Assembly: GCA_002256345.1 (NCBI GenBank)
Contig: NKIY01000016.1
Coordinates: forward strand, 19,373 to 83,372
Length of the DNA: 64,000 nucleotides
From: Bradyrhizobiaceae bacterium PARB1
GTDB lineage: Bacteria; Pseudomonadota; Alphaproteobacteria; Rhizobiales; Xanthobacteraceae
Direction of reading: 5' to 3'
The first letter of the stretch is position 1, and each line of letters starts with the position of its first letter. Positions 29,198 through 39,700 of the stretch are shown here, in pieces. The translations under genes and the position numbers were made by a program. Below the pieces are notes generated by a model. That model was not told the origin of the DNA. It saw only the letters and a list, made by a program, of their open reading frames with translations, and did no database searches.

Positions 29198-32100
29198 GCT
29201 GAAACCTCCACTTCCAACGGCTGTTTCTCTCGTTCGACGACGGCTGCGGAGCGGCGCTCCATCCATCGGTAGATCGCCGGCAACAGCAGCAGCGTCAGAA
29301 CGGTGGACGACAGGACGCCGCCGATGACGACAGTGGCGAGCGGTCGTTGCACCTCCGCTCCCGCGCCCTGTGAAATCGCCATCGGTACGAAGCCGATTCC
29401 CGCGACCATGGCGGTCGACAATACCGGACGGAGCCGATCCGTGGCGGCTTGCCGGACTGCCTCGATAACAGGCAGCTTCCGCCGCAACGCATTGATATGA
29501 TCGATCAGAACGAGACCATTCAGCATCGCGATGCCGGAGACCGCGATAAAGCCGATCGCGGCGGTGATCGAGAATGGCATGTCACGTAGCCAGAGTGCCA
29601 GCACGCCACCGGTGATCGCAAACGGAATACCGGTATAGACGACGGCGGCATGACGGACGCTCCCCAACGCCGAATAAACGAGCAAGAAGATCATCAGCAG
29701 CGCCGCCGGCACGACGATCATCAGACGGGCTCGGGCCGCTTCTAGCTGACGGAACTGGCCTCCGAACTCGATGCGATAGGATTCAGGCAGCGCAAGCTTG
29801 CCGTCGAGGCGTGCACGCGCTGCGGTCACATAACCTTCGATGTCGCTGGTGTTGAGATTGACCATCAAGGCGGCGCGGCGCTTACCATTGTCGTGCAGGA
29901 TCGGTTCGACCGTTCTCATCTCGCGCAGACTTGCAACGCGGTCCAGCGGCACAAGGCCGGACGCGCCGACGCGCAATGGAAGGGAGAGGATCGATTTTGT
30001 GTCCGCGCGTAAGGACTCGGGCATACGAACGACGATCGCGTGTCGATGCTCTCCGTCCGCGATGAAGCCGACCTCGTCCCCACCGATCGCTGACGCAATG
30101 GCACGGTTGACCTCGGCGGTTCCCAGCCCCAACCGCACCATCGCGTCGTGATTGATCTCGACCACCACACTGTGGGTGCGGCTGGCCGCTTCGAATGCGG
30201 CATTGGCGGTGCCGGGCACGCCTTGCAATTCCTCTCGCGCCTGCGCGGCGAGCCGCTCAAGCACGTCGTAGTCGTCTCCGAATATCTTGACCGACAGATC
30301 CGCCCGCGTGCCCTCCAACATTTCGTTGAAGCGCATCTCGATAGGCTGCGCGAAAAGGAATGACTGCTCCGGCGCCAGCGCAGTGGCAGCCTTTTCGATC
30401 GCCGCAACCAGCTCGCTCTTGTTGCGCGGCATGTCCGGACCTTGCGGCCATTGGTCGAGCGGCTTGTAGAAGATGTAGAGGTCGTTCTCATTCGGCGGCA
30501 TCGGGTCGGTCGCAACCGCGCTGGTGCCGATGCGGGAGAAGGTTCGGGTCACTTGCGGAAAGCGACGCAAAATTTCACGCTCGGTTTGCTGCTCGATCTC
30601 AAGGCTACGGTCGAGCGACATCCCCACGGGCTTGTAGACCATCGCCGTGATGGAGCCCTCATCGAGGCGTGGCGTAAACTGCGAGCCAAGGGTCAGGAAT
30701 ATCCTCAATGCCACGGCCAACAGGACTGCCGATGGAACGAGAAGGGCAGCGGGATGACGGAGGGCGAAGTCCAGGACGGGACGGTAGCCCCGGATCACGA
30801 GGCCGGCGAAGCCACCGTTATGCGTGATGTGGTTGTCGGCGGTTATCTCCGGGAGAGAATCTTCCTTTTCACTGACGCTCGGCTGACGCACCTTCTCGCC
30901 TCGTAGCAGCCGGGCGCACAGCGCCGGCACTAGCGTAAAGGTAACGATCAGCGCCGCTGCCAGCGCCAGCATCACGGCTTGCGCCATCGGCTGAAACAGC
31001 TTCCCCTCGACGCCGCCCAGGCTGAGTACCGGCACATAAACCAGCGCGATGATGGCCATGCCGAAGAACACGGGCCGCGCCACGCCCCCCGCAGCGTTGA
31101 TGACGATGCGACGGCGTTCATCGGCCGTCAGCTCGCGCCCCTTGAGGCGCTGTGCCTCGCCCATCAGACGCAATGTGTTTTCCACGACGACGATCGCGCC
31201 ATCTACGACCAGGCCGAAGTCGAGCGCGCCGAGGCTCATCAGATTGCCCGATATACCGAGCGCATGCATGCCCGAGATCATCATGAGAAAGGCCAGCGGG
31301 ATGACCGACGCGACGATAAATGCCGCGCGCCAGTTGCCGACCACGATCAGCAATACGACGGCGACCAGCAACGCTCCCTCGCCAAGGTTGCGCTCGACCG
31401 TCGCGATGGTGCGATCCACCAATTCTGAACGATCGTACTGAACCTGAAGGATCATGCCTTTGGGCAGCGCGGCGCGCAGGTTCGGCAATTGCGCATCGAC
31501 GCGCCGGGCAACGTCCCGGCTGTTCTGCCCGACCAGCATCATCACTGTGCCGAGCACGGTTTCCTTGCCGTTGGTGGTCGCGGCGCCATCGCGTGGAGCA
31601 TGGCCGATGGTCACGGTCGCCAGATCCGCTACAGTCAGCGGCCGCACGCCACCTGCGAATTTCACGGGTAATGCGCGGATCATCTCCGCCGTCGTGACAC
31701 GCGCTTCGGTTCGGACGGTGAAGCGTTGGCCGTTCTTGGTGATGGTCCCGCCGCCGGCATTGGCGACGTTGGCGCCAACAGCCTGGGCAAGCTCGCTCGG
31801 CGTGATGCCCGCTGTCGTGAGCTTCTTCAGATCAGGCTCGATGACAAACTGACGTTCGAGGCCGCCGTTGGAATTGACGTCGGCGACCCCCTCGATCGCG
31901 CGCAGCATCGGGCGCACGATATATTCCTGAGCCTCGAACAACTCCATCAGTTGTTGCCGCTCGTCCAAATCGGACGGCGGTTGCGCCCATTCGAGTGTGT
32001 AGTACCAGATTTCGCCAAGCCCGGTGGTGATCGGAGCGAGGCGCGGCGATGATCCGGCTGGCAGCATGTCGCGCACTGCGGAAAGCCGCTCGTTGACGAA

Positions 32101-32424
32101 TTGGCGTGCGCGAAGCTGGTCCGTGCCGTCCTGATAGATGAGCGTGACCTGTGACAGTCCGGTCTTGGTGAGCGATCGCATTTCCCGCAGGCCCGGCTGA
32201 CCACCCATGCTGCGCTCGATGGGCAGCGTCACAAGACGCTCGATTTCCTCTGGCGCCAGGGCAGGAACAGTCGTGTTGATCTGCACCTGCACGCCTGTGA
32301 TGTCGGGAATGACATCGATTTGCAGATTCACGAAAGACCAGATTCCAAGACCAGCGATCAGCAAAGCGATGATCATCACCGTGGCTGGTCGACCGGTTGT
32401 CCATTCCAGAATCCGCCGCGTCAT
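29194..32424 (-). CDS. Heavy-metal efflux RND permease (CzcA-like)
   Basis: 1076 aa; DFGLVVDGAIVVVENTLRLMG motif; two RND halves. Confidence 0.9.
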   Translation of the reverse strand: MTRRILEWTTGRPATVMIIALLIAGLGIWSFVNLQIDVIPDITGVQVQINTTVPALAPEEIERLVTLPIERSMGGQPGLREMRSLTKTGLSQVTLIYQDGTDQLRARQFVNERLSAVRDMLPAGSSPRLAPITTGLGEIWYYTLEWAQPPSDLDERQQLMELFEAQEYIVRPMLRAIEGVADVNSNGGLERQFVIEPDLKKLTTAGITPSELAQAVGANVANAGGGTITKNGQRFTVRTEARVTTAEMIRALPVKFAGGVRPLTVADLATVTIGHAPRDGAATTNGKETVLGTVMMLVGQNSRDVARRVDAQLPNLRAALPKGMILQVQYDRSELVDRTIATVERNLGEGALLVAVVLLIVVGNWRAAFIVASVIPLAFLMMISGMHALGISGNLMSLGALDFGLVVDGAIVVVENTLRLMGEAQRLKGRELTADERRRIVINAAGGVARPVFFGMAIIALVYVPVLSLGGVEGKLFQPMAQAVMLALAAALIVTFTLVPALCARLLRGEKVRQPSVSEKEDSLPEITADNHITHNGGFAGLVIRGYRPVLDFALRHPAALLVPSAVLLAVALRIFLTLGSQFTPRLDEGSITAMVYKPVGMSLDRSLEIEQQTEREILRRFPQVTRTFSRIGTSAVATDPMPPNENDLYIFYKPLDQWPQGPDMPRNKSELVAAIEKAATALAPEQSFLFAQPIEMRFNEMLEGTRADLSVKIFGDDYDVLERLAAQAREELQGVPGTANAAFEAASRTHSVVVEINHDAMVRLGLGTAEVNRAIASAIGGDEVGFIADGEHRHAIVVRMPESLRADTKSILSLPLRVGASGLVPLDRVASLREMRTVEPILHDNGKRRAALMVNLNTSDIEGYVTAARARLDGKLALPESYRIEFGGQFRQLEAARARLMIVVPAALLMIFLLVYSALGSVRHAAVVYTGIPFAITGGVLALWLRDMPFSITAAIGFIAVSGIAMLNGLVLIDHINALRRKLPVIEAVRQAATDRLRPVLSTAMVAGIGFVPMAISQGAGAEVQRPLATVVIGGVLSSTVLTLLLLPAIYRWMERRSAAVVEREKQPLEVEVSA

Positions 32425-33713
32425 CGGGACACGCCGTCGAAGCTGCGGCCGCCATTGAGCGCCCGAAGTTGAAGCATCGCTTCCATAGCCTCACGTCGCG
32501 TGTCGAGCAGAGCCGACAGCGCGTCCAGATACTGGCGCTGCATCTCGACGTAAGTTGCGATCGGGATCGCTCCCTGGCGATAACTATCGGCGGCGGCGGT
32601 AGCTGCGGCCGCAAATTTCTCGGTGGCCCCGGCTGGCCAGCCCGCAAGGGCTCGACGCTTCGCCTCGTAGTAGGCTGCCTGTTCGTAAACCTGCCTCGCG
32701 ATCCGTCGGTTGGCGGCGAGCAGGGCCGCATCGCCCTGGGATTGACGGCTCAACTCCTGTGCGAGGCCAGCAGCCTGGCTATTCCAAAGCGGCAACGTCG
32801 TCGTCAGCCGTATGCCGAAATTGGTCTCGCGGCTGTCTGACTTCGCGCGATTGAAGTAGGGACCGACTGAGACGTTCGGCACACGCGCTGCTTGTGCGAG
32901 GTCAACGCGCAACCCTTGCTGCTGCAATTGCGCGCGCAGCGACTGAATCTCGAAATTGTTGATGCCAGCTTGTTGCGCCATGCGCTCGACCGACGGAAGG
33001 CCGGGCAGCGTGATATCGGGCGGAGCAATGCGGAGCCGCGCTTTGAGCGGCGCGCCGCGAAGTTGATTCAGTTCGTAGACGATCGTGCTGGTCTCGGAAT
33101 CAGCCATCGCGGCATTTCGCTCCGCCGTGATGGCACCCGCATCCAGAATGGCCGTGTCCAGCGTGGTGGCGATGCCCGCCGGATCCCGCTGCTCCACAAC
33201 GCGTGCAAGCTCGCGCATCCGCGCGGCAACGTCGCGTGCCGCGGCGGCTTTCCGCTCGGCCGCGAACAAGGCATATCCCAAAGAGCGTGCCCGGCTTGCG
33301 AGCGTTGCGTCGAATTGCGCAAGACCGAGCCGCGCCAGCGCGATCTGATGCTCGGCGATGGCGCGACGGAGCGCCCCGCGTCCGGCAAAGTCGAGCGGCT
33401 GCATAATCGACAAGCCATATGTCGGCCCGGCGCCTTTCGGTGCACCTGTCAGGCCGTCGGCCATCCGGCGTTCGCCTAACTCGAATGCAGCTTCAGGGTC
33501 CGGCAGGCGATCAGCCGCGTCGCGCTCAACACCTGCAAGCCCGATCTGCTGGAAATAAAAGCGTCGTTCGGGGTTACTTGCCACGACGGAATTGGCAAGT
33601 GCATCAATCGACAGCACGGCGGCCTGCTGAGCGAAGGCTGGGGTCACCAAGATAATTGTTGATATGCGAACGATTATCAGGAGCAATTTTAACATTGGCA
33701 CGAGTCTCAACAC
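32421..33713 (-). CDS. TolC/CzcC-family outer-membrane efflux protein
   Basis: Signal peptide; RFYFQQIGLAGVERDAADRLPDPEAAFELGERR; overlaps the RND gene start by 4 bp. Confidence 0.85.
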   Translation of the reverse strand: MLRLVPMLKLLLIIVRISTIILVTPAFAQQAAVLSIDALANSVVASNPERRFYFQQIGLAGVERDAADRLPDPEAAFELGERRMADGLTGAPKGAGPTYGLSIMQPLDFAGRGALRRAIAEHQIALARLGLAQFDATLASRARSLGYALFAAERKAAAARDVAARMRELARVVEQRDPAGIATTLDTAILDAGAITAERNAAMADSETSTIVYELNQLRGAPLKARLRIAPPDITLPGLPSVERMAQQAGINNFEIQSLRAQLQQQGLRVDLAQAARVPNVSVGPYFNRAKSDSRETNFGIRLTTTLPLWNSQAAGLAQELSRQSQGDAALLAANRRIARQVYEQAAYYEAKRRALAGWPAGATEKFAAAATAAADSYRQGAIPIATYVEMQRQYLDALSALLDTRREAMEAMLQLRALNGGRSFDGVSR

Positions 33714-33808
33714 TGACTTCTAGACGCCTGATTGCCACGCTAGTCTGAACACAAGCTGTCAGCGTAAATGCAGGTTGATCCAGTATCGGACTGCAGCAAT
33801 CAGGAGAC

Positions 33809-34468
33809 ATGACCATTCGCATTCTTCTTGTCGAAGACGATCAGGACATTGGCGCCCGCCTGAAGGAAGGGTTGGCCAGCTTTGGCTTTGTCGTTGAGCA
33901 TGTGGAAGATGGTGAGCACGCCCTTTCCTTCGCGCTGCAAGAAGAATTCGACGCGATCGTTCTCGATCTCGGTTTACCCGGCCTGTCAGGCATCGAGGTC
34001 TTACGGAGGTTGCGACGTACCGGGGCCGCCACACCGGTCCTGATCCTGACGGCGCGCAGCAGCTGGACTGAGAAGGTGGAAGGTCTCAATGCAGGGGCTG
34101 ATGACTATGTGGCGAAGCCGTTTCACGTCGACGAAGTCGCAGCTCGCCTGCGCGCGCTGATGCGGCGCGTCGCGGGCCAAGCCACCTCCGAATTGCGCCA
34201 CGGAGATATCGTGCTTGACCCCGTTGCCGGCACCGCCAATGTTGCGGGCCAGCCGATCGAATTGACGGCACAGGAATTTCGCCTGCTCCACCTCTTCCTG
34301 CATCGCGTCGGCCGCGTCGTGACGCAAGCCGAGTTGCTCGACCATCTCTACGGCCTGAATGAGGAACGCAGCTCGAATACGATCGAGGTCTATGTCGGTC
34401 GGCTGCGACGCAAAATCGGCCGCGATACCATCAGGACCCTGCGCGGTCTGGGCTACAGGTTCGGCTGA
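33809..34468 (+). CDS. OmpR/PhoB-family response regulator
   Basis: MTIRILLVEDDQDIGARLKEGL; VLDLGLPGLSGIEVLRRL; winged-helix C-terminus. Confidence 0.92.
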   Translation: MTIRILLVEDDQDIGARLKEGLASFGFVVEHVEDGEHALSFALQEEFDAIVLDLGLPGLSGIEVLRRLRRTGAATPVLILTARSSWTEKVEGLNAGADDYVAKPFHVDEVAARLRALMRRVAGQATSELRHGDIVLDPVAGTANVAGQPIELTAQEFRLLHLFLHRVGRVVTQAELLDHLYGLNEERSSNTIEVYVGRLRRKIGRDTIRTLRGLGYRFG

Positions 34469-35814
34469 TGGTCAGAAGTCTGCGCGCCCGGCTGCTGGTT
34501 GGCGTTATTCTCACGACCGTGACAGGTATCGCTGTCGCTGGCGTTTCGATTTCCGCGCTGTTCCGGGCGCACGTCACGGAGCTTGTCAATGCCGAGCTGA
34601 TCGGTCATCTCGACGAGCTCGAAGGTCTGTTGGCCCGCACGGCCGACGGACATGTCGCTCTGGCACAAAGGCTCAGTGATCCGCGCTTCGCGCAGCCCGG
34701 GACTGGCTATTACTGGCAGGTGAGCGATCGCAACGGCATCGTCCTACAATCAGCCTCCCTCGAACCGCAACGGCGTTTTCCGCCACCCGCGCGGGGGGCG
34801 GATCGGCAGCTTACTCGCTCAGTCGAAGCTGGCCCGGCTGGTGAGCCGATGATCGCATATGAGCGACCGTGGCAGACCGCTGAAAACGGTTACGTGCTTC
34901 AAATTGGCGCCGACCAGCGGATCGTCGATGATGTACTGAGACATTTTAATCAGGCGCTGGCCCTGTCACTCGGCACACTGGCAATAGCCCTAATTGGGGC
35001 CGGCACGTTGCAGGCCTGGTTTGGTCTGCGTCCCATGCGCCGTCTGCGCGACGCGCTGGGCGACATTCGCGCGGGCAAAGCAGAAACCCTGCCTGGTGAC
35101 TTCCCGTCCGAAGTTCGGCCGCTGGTCGATGATCTCAACGCTCTGATCGACGCCAATACCCAGATGGTTCGCCGCGCCCGCACGCAGGCGGGCAATCTCG
35201 CGCATGGCCTGAAGACACCATTGGCCGTGCTGACGGACGAAGCGCGCCGGCTGCTCGCGAGAGGTGATACCGAGGGCGCCGCGGTCCTGACTCAGCAAAC
35301 AGGGCGGATGCAGCGCCAGATTGATTTCCAGCTTGCCCGAGCCCGTGCCGCAGCCAACGCCGGCCTGCCTGGCGTCATCACGCAGGTCGAACCTGCCTTC
35401 GCATCAATAGCCGCGGCGATGCGGCGGCTCTATGCTCATCGTGAGCTGACGATCGTCCATACAGCCGAGACGGAATTGCTTGCCGCCGTCGATCCCAACG
35501 ACCTTGACGAGATGGTCGCCAACCTGGTCGATAATGCCTGCAAGTGGGCTCGTGGTGTTGTCTCGATCAAGGCTACGCGCGATACCCCGACGGGGCAGCT
35601 CCTTATTACGATCGTTGATGACGGGCCAGGCATCCCGGCTGATGCACTAAACCGCGCGTTCGCCCCAGGCGAGCGGCTCGACGAGGCCAAACCGGGAAGC
35701 GGGCTCGGACTCGCAATCGTCCGCGATCTCGCCACACTGCACGGCGGCTCTGTCGAACTATCCAATGGCAGAAATGGAGGCCTTCACGCGGAGTTGCGGC
35801 TCCCATCAGCCTGA
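34468..35814 (+). CDS. Sensor histidine kinase
   Basis: NLAHGLKTPLAVLTDEARRLL; NLVDNACKWARGVV; DDGPGIPADALNRAF; GSGLGLAIVRDLATLHGGSVEL; overlaps the response regulator. Confidence 0.92.
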   Translation: MVRSLRARLLVGVILTTVTGIAVAGVSISALFRAHVTELVNAELIGHLDELEGLLARTADGHVALAQRLSDPRFAQPGTGYYWQVSDRNGIVLQSASLEPQRRFPPPARGADRQLTRSVEAGPAGEPMIAYERPWQTAENGYVLQIGADQRIVDDVLRHFNQALALSLGTLAIALIGAGTLQAWFGLRPMRRLRDALGDIRAGKAETLPGDFPSEVRPLVDDLNALIDANTQMVRRARTQAGNLAHGLKTPLAVLTDEARRLLARGDTEGAAVLTQQTGRMQRQIDFQLARARAAANAGLPGVITQVEPAFASIAAAMRRLYAHRELTIVHTAETELLAAVDPNDLDEMVANLVDNACKWARGVVSIKATRDTPTGQLLITIVDDGPGIPADALNRAFAPGERLDEAKPGSGLGLAIVRDLATLHGGSVELSNGRNGGLHAELRLPSA

Positions 35815-35845
35815 CAAGTTCAACGGCGTCTAGGTTGGGCGAGTT

Positions 35846-36541
35846 TCATCGTGGCCGCGTCGTCCGCGCACCATTCGACCTGAGCGATTCGGCGCGCTCG
35901 AAATCAGCATCCGCGCCGCTCTGATCTCCAGCGTTCGCTTTCATCGTTCCGCGTTCGAACAAGAAGGTCGGATTCTTCGGATCAGCCTTGATGACCAGAT
36001 CATAATCCGCGATGGCACGATCAAAGAGTCCTTTACGCCCGAGTGCCTTCCCGCGATTATAATAGGCACCGAGGTAGTCAGTCCTCAGTTGTACGGCGCG
36101 ATCGAAATCAGAAATCGCGCGATCAAGCTCTCCCTTGCTCATTAAAGCAACGCCTCGGTTGTTGAGCGCGACATAGTAGTCGGGGGACAAACGAAGTGCT
36201 CGATCGTAATCCTCCATGGCACGGTCGATATCTCCACTCGACCGCAGCGCGACACCGCGATTGTTATAAGCCGCCGCCAACTGGGTGATCATCCGCTCGC
36301 CTGCCTGGATAACCGCTGTGCATCCCCGGATCGAGCGATCGGGTACGATTTCGGCCGCATGCACGCACGAGTCCCAATCCTCGTCGCTCAAAGCTGATGT
36401 GGGCGACGAGTTAATTGCAAAGTACGCAATAAATATCGTTGTGCTCAATAACGTAAGAGCACAACGCTTCCAGCGGGTGGTTCGCGCTAGGATCGATGCA
36501 GTTCGTGTTCTCGTATACAGCGGCGTAATGCAAATGAGCAA
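35846..36541 (-). CDS. TPR-repeat protein
   Basis: Repeats AAYNNRGVALRSSGDIDRAMEDYDRALRLSP / VALNNRGVALMSKGELDRAISDFDRAVQL / AYYNRGKALGRKGLFDRAIADYDLVIKADP. Confidence 0.85.
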   Translation of the reverse strand: MLICITPLYTRTRTASILARTTRWKRCALTLLSTTIFIAYFAINSSPTSALSDEDWDSCVHAAEIVPDRSIRGCTAVIQAGERMITQLAAAYNNRGVALRSSGDIDRAMEDYDRALRLSPDYYVALNNRGVALMSKGELDRAISDFDRAVQLRTDYLGAYYNRGKALGRKGLFDRAIADYDLVIKADPKNPTFLFERGTMKANAGDQSGADADFERAESLRSNGARTTRPR

Positions 36542-37156
36542 AGAGTAGCCTCAAGTACGTGCATTATATTATTCCCAGTTTGTTCTCTAACAATCCTGTC
36601 TGAATTTTCCCTGACAATCGACGTTTGAGACATCCGATCTGGTCGCTTCCCGAACGAGAGTACACCCGTCGAGTGCTATAGAGATTACCAAGCGAGCGCC
36701 GTGCGTGCCATCCGACAGGGACAGATCCAAGACTCCCGGACTAAGCCTCAGTCTGGTAGCATGAAGACATCAGCGGTGTTTGATGTACTAGCAGCGGCAA
36801 TCGACGGGACGGGATGGATCCGGACTCGGTCACGGGAGGGCAACGAGGAGCCGCTATCCGGAAGAAATCGTCCTGCAAGAATTGAACATCGCGCTCTGCG
36901 GCGCTGCCAACTTGAATGACCTCTGAAATATCTGGAGGTCAATACGGCGAATTGCTCTGCAACGGCGCTCCGCAAATATGCAAGATATCAACCTAATATT
37001 AAGTTGGCGCGCCCGACACGACCCCGTTCCCGCGTCCGGCCGCCAAGCCGAACCCATTCTTTTGATTGCGGATTCTCGGATCAGGGGTAGCCTTTCACCT
37101 TCATTTTGAACGGGTTGGCCGATCGTTTCGGCCGAAGGTGTGGGTGCAGATCGAGG

Positions 37157-38434
37157 ATGCCGAGGTACGCGTTGGTGCCGTACTCGCGACAATGGACGAA
37201 GGGCGGCGTCTTCGGTTTCCGGCTCCAGCTTCCTGGCGATGTGTACGAGCGGCTGATCGATGTCGGCACGGCCGGTGCGCGACGCTCGGTGACCTTCTCG
37301 CTGAAGACCCGCGATCCGCAGGTCGCGCGAAGTCGGGCTTTGCGCGCTGCGGCCGACGTGGGCGACATGATCGTGGCGGTACGATCGGGGGCCACACCGC
37401 CCTGGACGTTCGACCCGGCCGCATATCTGTACGAGCGCGGCAGCGTGACCTCGATGCGGCCGGAGCCCTTGATCTCGAAGCGGAAGGCCGAGGCGAAGCA
37501 GATCGTCGGGATGACGATGCGCAAGGTCTACGAGGAGGTCTATCTGCCGCGCCGCCAGGAGCGGAAGGGAGCGCCACCGCGTCGGCGATCCAGGCTCGAC
37601 ATGGAGAAGGCGATCACTCGCTTCGTGGCCTCAGCCGGGGACATCCCGATCACCAACATCACCCGGCAGGTGGCCGAGCAGTTCGTGCGCTCGGTGAAGG
37701 TGGGTTCGGCCGCCACGATGAAGAAGACCACGACCTGTCTCTCGTCGATCTGCAACGCCGCCGTTGCGGCCGACCTGATCCCCGGCAATCCATTTCGCGG
37801 GCTTGGTCCAGACCGGGCCACGATCGTCGCCTCACGGCGCAGCTACAGCCGTTTCGACCACGACCAGCTTGCCCGCTTCTTCGGCCGGACTGAGCGCGAG
37901 GACGGGGCGGTCCTGTGGTTGCCCCGGCTGCTGCTGCTGACCGGTGCCAGACTCGAAGAGATGGCCCAGCTTCGCAGCGAGTGGTTCGTCCGGCGCGACG
38001 GCATCGACGTGATCGACCTGCACGAGGCCAGGGTGAAGAGCGCGCACAACAAGCGGTACATCCCGCTCCACCGCGACCTGATCGACCTCGGTGTTCTGGA
38101 CCATGTTCGTCGATCGCCCGAGCGGCTCTTCCCCGAGTTGAAGTACAGAGCCTCGGCCGAGCGTTGGAGCGGCGCGATCAGCACGAGGCTCAACCGCGAG
38201 ATCGATGCGGCGCTCGGCGCGGATCGCAGGCTGACCGTGCACTCGCTCAGGAAGACGTTCGAGCACGCGGCCTATGCGGTCGGGATACCGAAGCCCTCGA
38301 TCAACGCGATCTCCGGGCACAAGCCGAACGACATCAGCGAGGAACACTACCTGATGTTGAAGGACGACGTGCCGCTGCTGAAGCAGCATATCGACCGGAT
38401 CGACTTCCCATTCCTGCGGCGGATCGCGGCCTGA
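37157..38434 (+). CDS. Tyrosine recombinase/integrase
   Basis: LTGARLEEMAQL (Arg I), HSLRKTFEHAAYAVGIP (H-x-x-R), ISGHKPNDISEEHYLM (His and Tyr). Confidence 0.85.
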   Translation: MPRYALVPYSRQWTKGGVFGFRLQLPGDVYERLIDVGTAGARRSVTFSLKTRDPQVARSRALRAAADVGDMIVAVRSGATPPWTFDPAAYLYERGSVTSMRPEPLISKRKAEAKQIVGMTMRKVYEEVYLPRRQERKGAPPRRRSRLDMEKAITRFVASAGDIPITNITRQVAEQFVRSVKVGSAATMKKTTTCLSSICNAAVAADLIPGNPFRGLGPDRATIVASRRSYSRFDHDQLARFFGRTEREDGAVLWLPRLLLLTGARLEEMAQLRSEWFVRRDGIDVIDLHEARVKSAHNKRYIPLHRDLIDLGVLDHVRRSPERLFPELKYRASAERWSGAISTRLNREIDAALGADRRLTVHSLRKTFEHAAYAVGIPKPSINAISGHKPNDISEEHYLMLKDDVPLLKQHIDRIDFPFLRRIAA

Positions 38435-38542
38435 GAGGGGTCGTTTTTGACTGACTCTCGTGCATGGGGACTGACGAGGGCATGGTCTCCATGACCATGT
38501 TCTGGTCGATGTAGATGCCCATGTAGACCATGAAGAAGCAGC

Positions 38543-38794
38543 CTATGCGGCGACGGTCCCCCCGCCGTCTCCGACTGTCATCGCGCGCTTCAGGCGCTGG
38601 ACCGTAGCGGTCCCTGCACCGGTCCGGCGGGCCGTCTCGCGCACACCCAGCCCCTGCGCGAGCATGGTGCGGATGGCCTCGACCTTCTCCTCAGGCATGG
38701 GCGGGCGGCCCAGGCGCTTCGTGGTCCGCTGCAACCCGGCTCGCACTCTGGCCACGATCATCGAGCGCTCGAACTCGGCGAAGACGCCCAGCAT
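38543..38794 (-). pseudogene. C-terminal remnant of serine recombinase/resolvase
   Basis: MLGVFAEFERSMIVARVRAGL...LGRPPMPEEKVEAIRTMLAQGLGVRETARRTGAGTATVQRL; N-terminal catalytic domain missing; ends at the IS21 boundary. Confidence 0.8.
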
Positions 38795-38935
38795 GTCAAA
38801 CGGCCCGCAAAGTTGCCCCCCGATCGGCGTCCAATGTTGACCCCTTGAGTATGCTTCGCGGCGAGGAGGCGGCGCGGCGGAGCTGGTGTGGATTGCGCAG
38901 CCGCGCCGGCTCCGGATCGGTGGTGTGCGGGGAAC

Positions 38936-39700
38936 TCAGAGCCTGTTCTTGAAGCGCCAGCTCTCGTTGCCGGTCTCGACGATGTCGCAGTGATGGGTGA
39001 GCCGGTCGAGGAGCGCGGTGGTCATCTTGGCGTCGCCGAAGACGGACGGCCATTCGCCGAAGGCGAGGTTCGTGGTGACGATGACGGAGCTCTGCTCGTA
39101 GAGCCTGCTGACCAGGTGGAAGAGCAGTTGTCCGCCGGACTGGGCAAAGGGCAGATAGCCGAGTTCGTCGAGGACGATGAAGTCCATGCGTGCGAGATAA
39201 TCGGCCATGCGGCCCTGGCGGCCGGCGCGGGCTTCGGCCTCGAGCTTGTTGACGAGATCGACGACGTTGAAGAAGCGGCCGCGAGCACCGGCACGGATGC
39301 ATGCCCGGGCGATCGCGATGGCGAGATGGGTCTTGCCGGTCCCAGTCCCGCCGACGAGGACAACGTTGCGCTGGTGCGCCAGGAAGTTGCCGCCGGCGAG
39401 ATCATGAACGAGGGTCTCGTTGATCGGGGTTCCGTCGAAGGCGAAGTCGGCGACATCCTTGGCGAGCGGCAGCTTGGCGATGGTGATCTGATACTTGATC
39501 GAACGAGCCTGCTTCTCGGCGATCTCGGCGGCGAGCAGATCGCCGACGACGCGCTGCGGCTCGTGCTGGCGCTTCACCGCCGAGGCGATGATCTCGTCGA
39601 AGGCGGCCTTCATGCCATAGAGCTTGAGCTCGCCCATGGTGGCGAGAATCTCCGAGCGTTCCATCACACGGCTCTCCTGAGGCTGTCGTAGCGGGCACAA
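38936..39700 (-). CDS. istB: IS21-family helper ATPase IstB
   Basis: [52 protein letters not shown]. Confidence 0.92.
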   Translation of the reverse strand: MCPLRQPQESRVMERSEILATMGELKLYGMKAAFDEIIASAVKRQHEPQRVVGDLLAAEIAEKQARSIKYQITIAKLPLAKDVADFAFDGTPINETLVHDLAGGNFLAHQRNVVLVGGTGTGKTHLAIAIARACIRAGARGRFFNVVDLVNKLEAEARAGRQGRMADYLARMDFIVLDELGYLPFAQSGGQLLFHLVSRLYEQSSVIVTTNLAFGEWPSVFGDAKMTTALLDRLTHHCDIVETGNESWRFKNRL

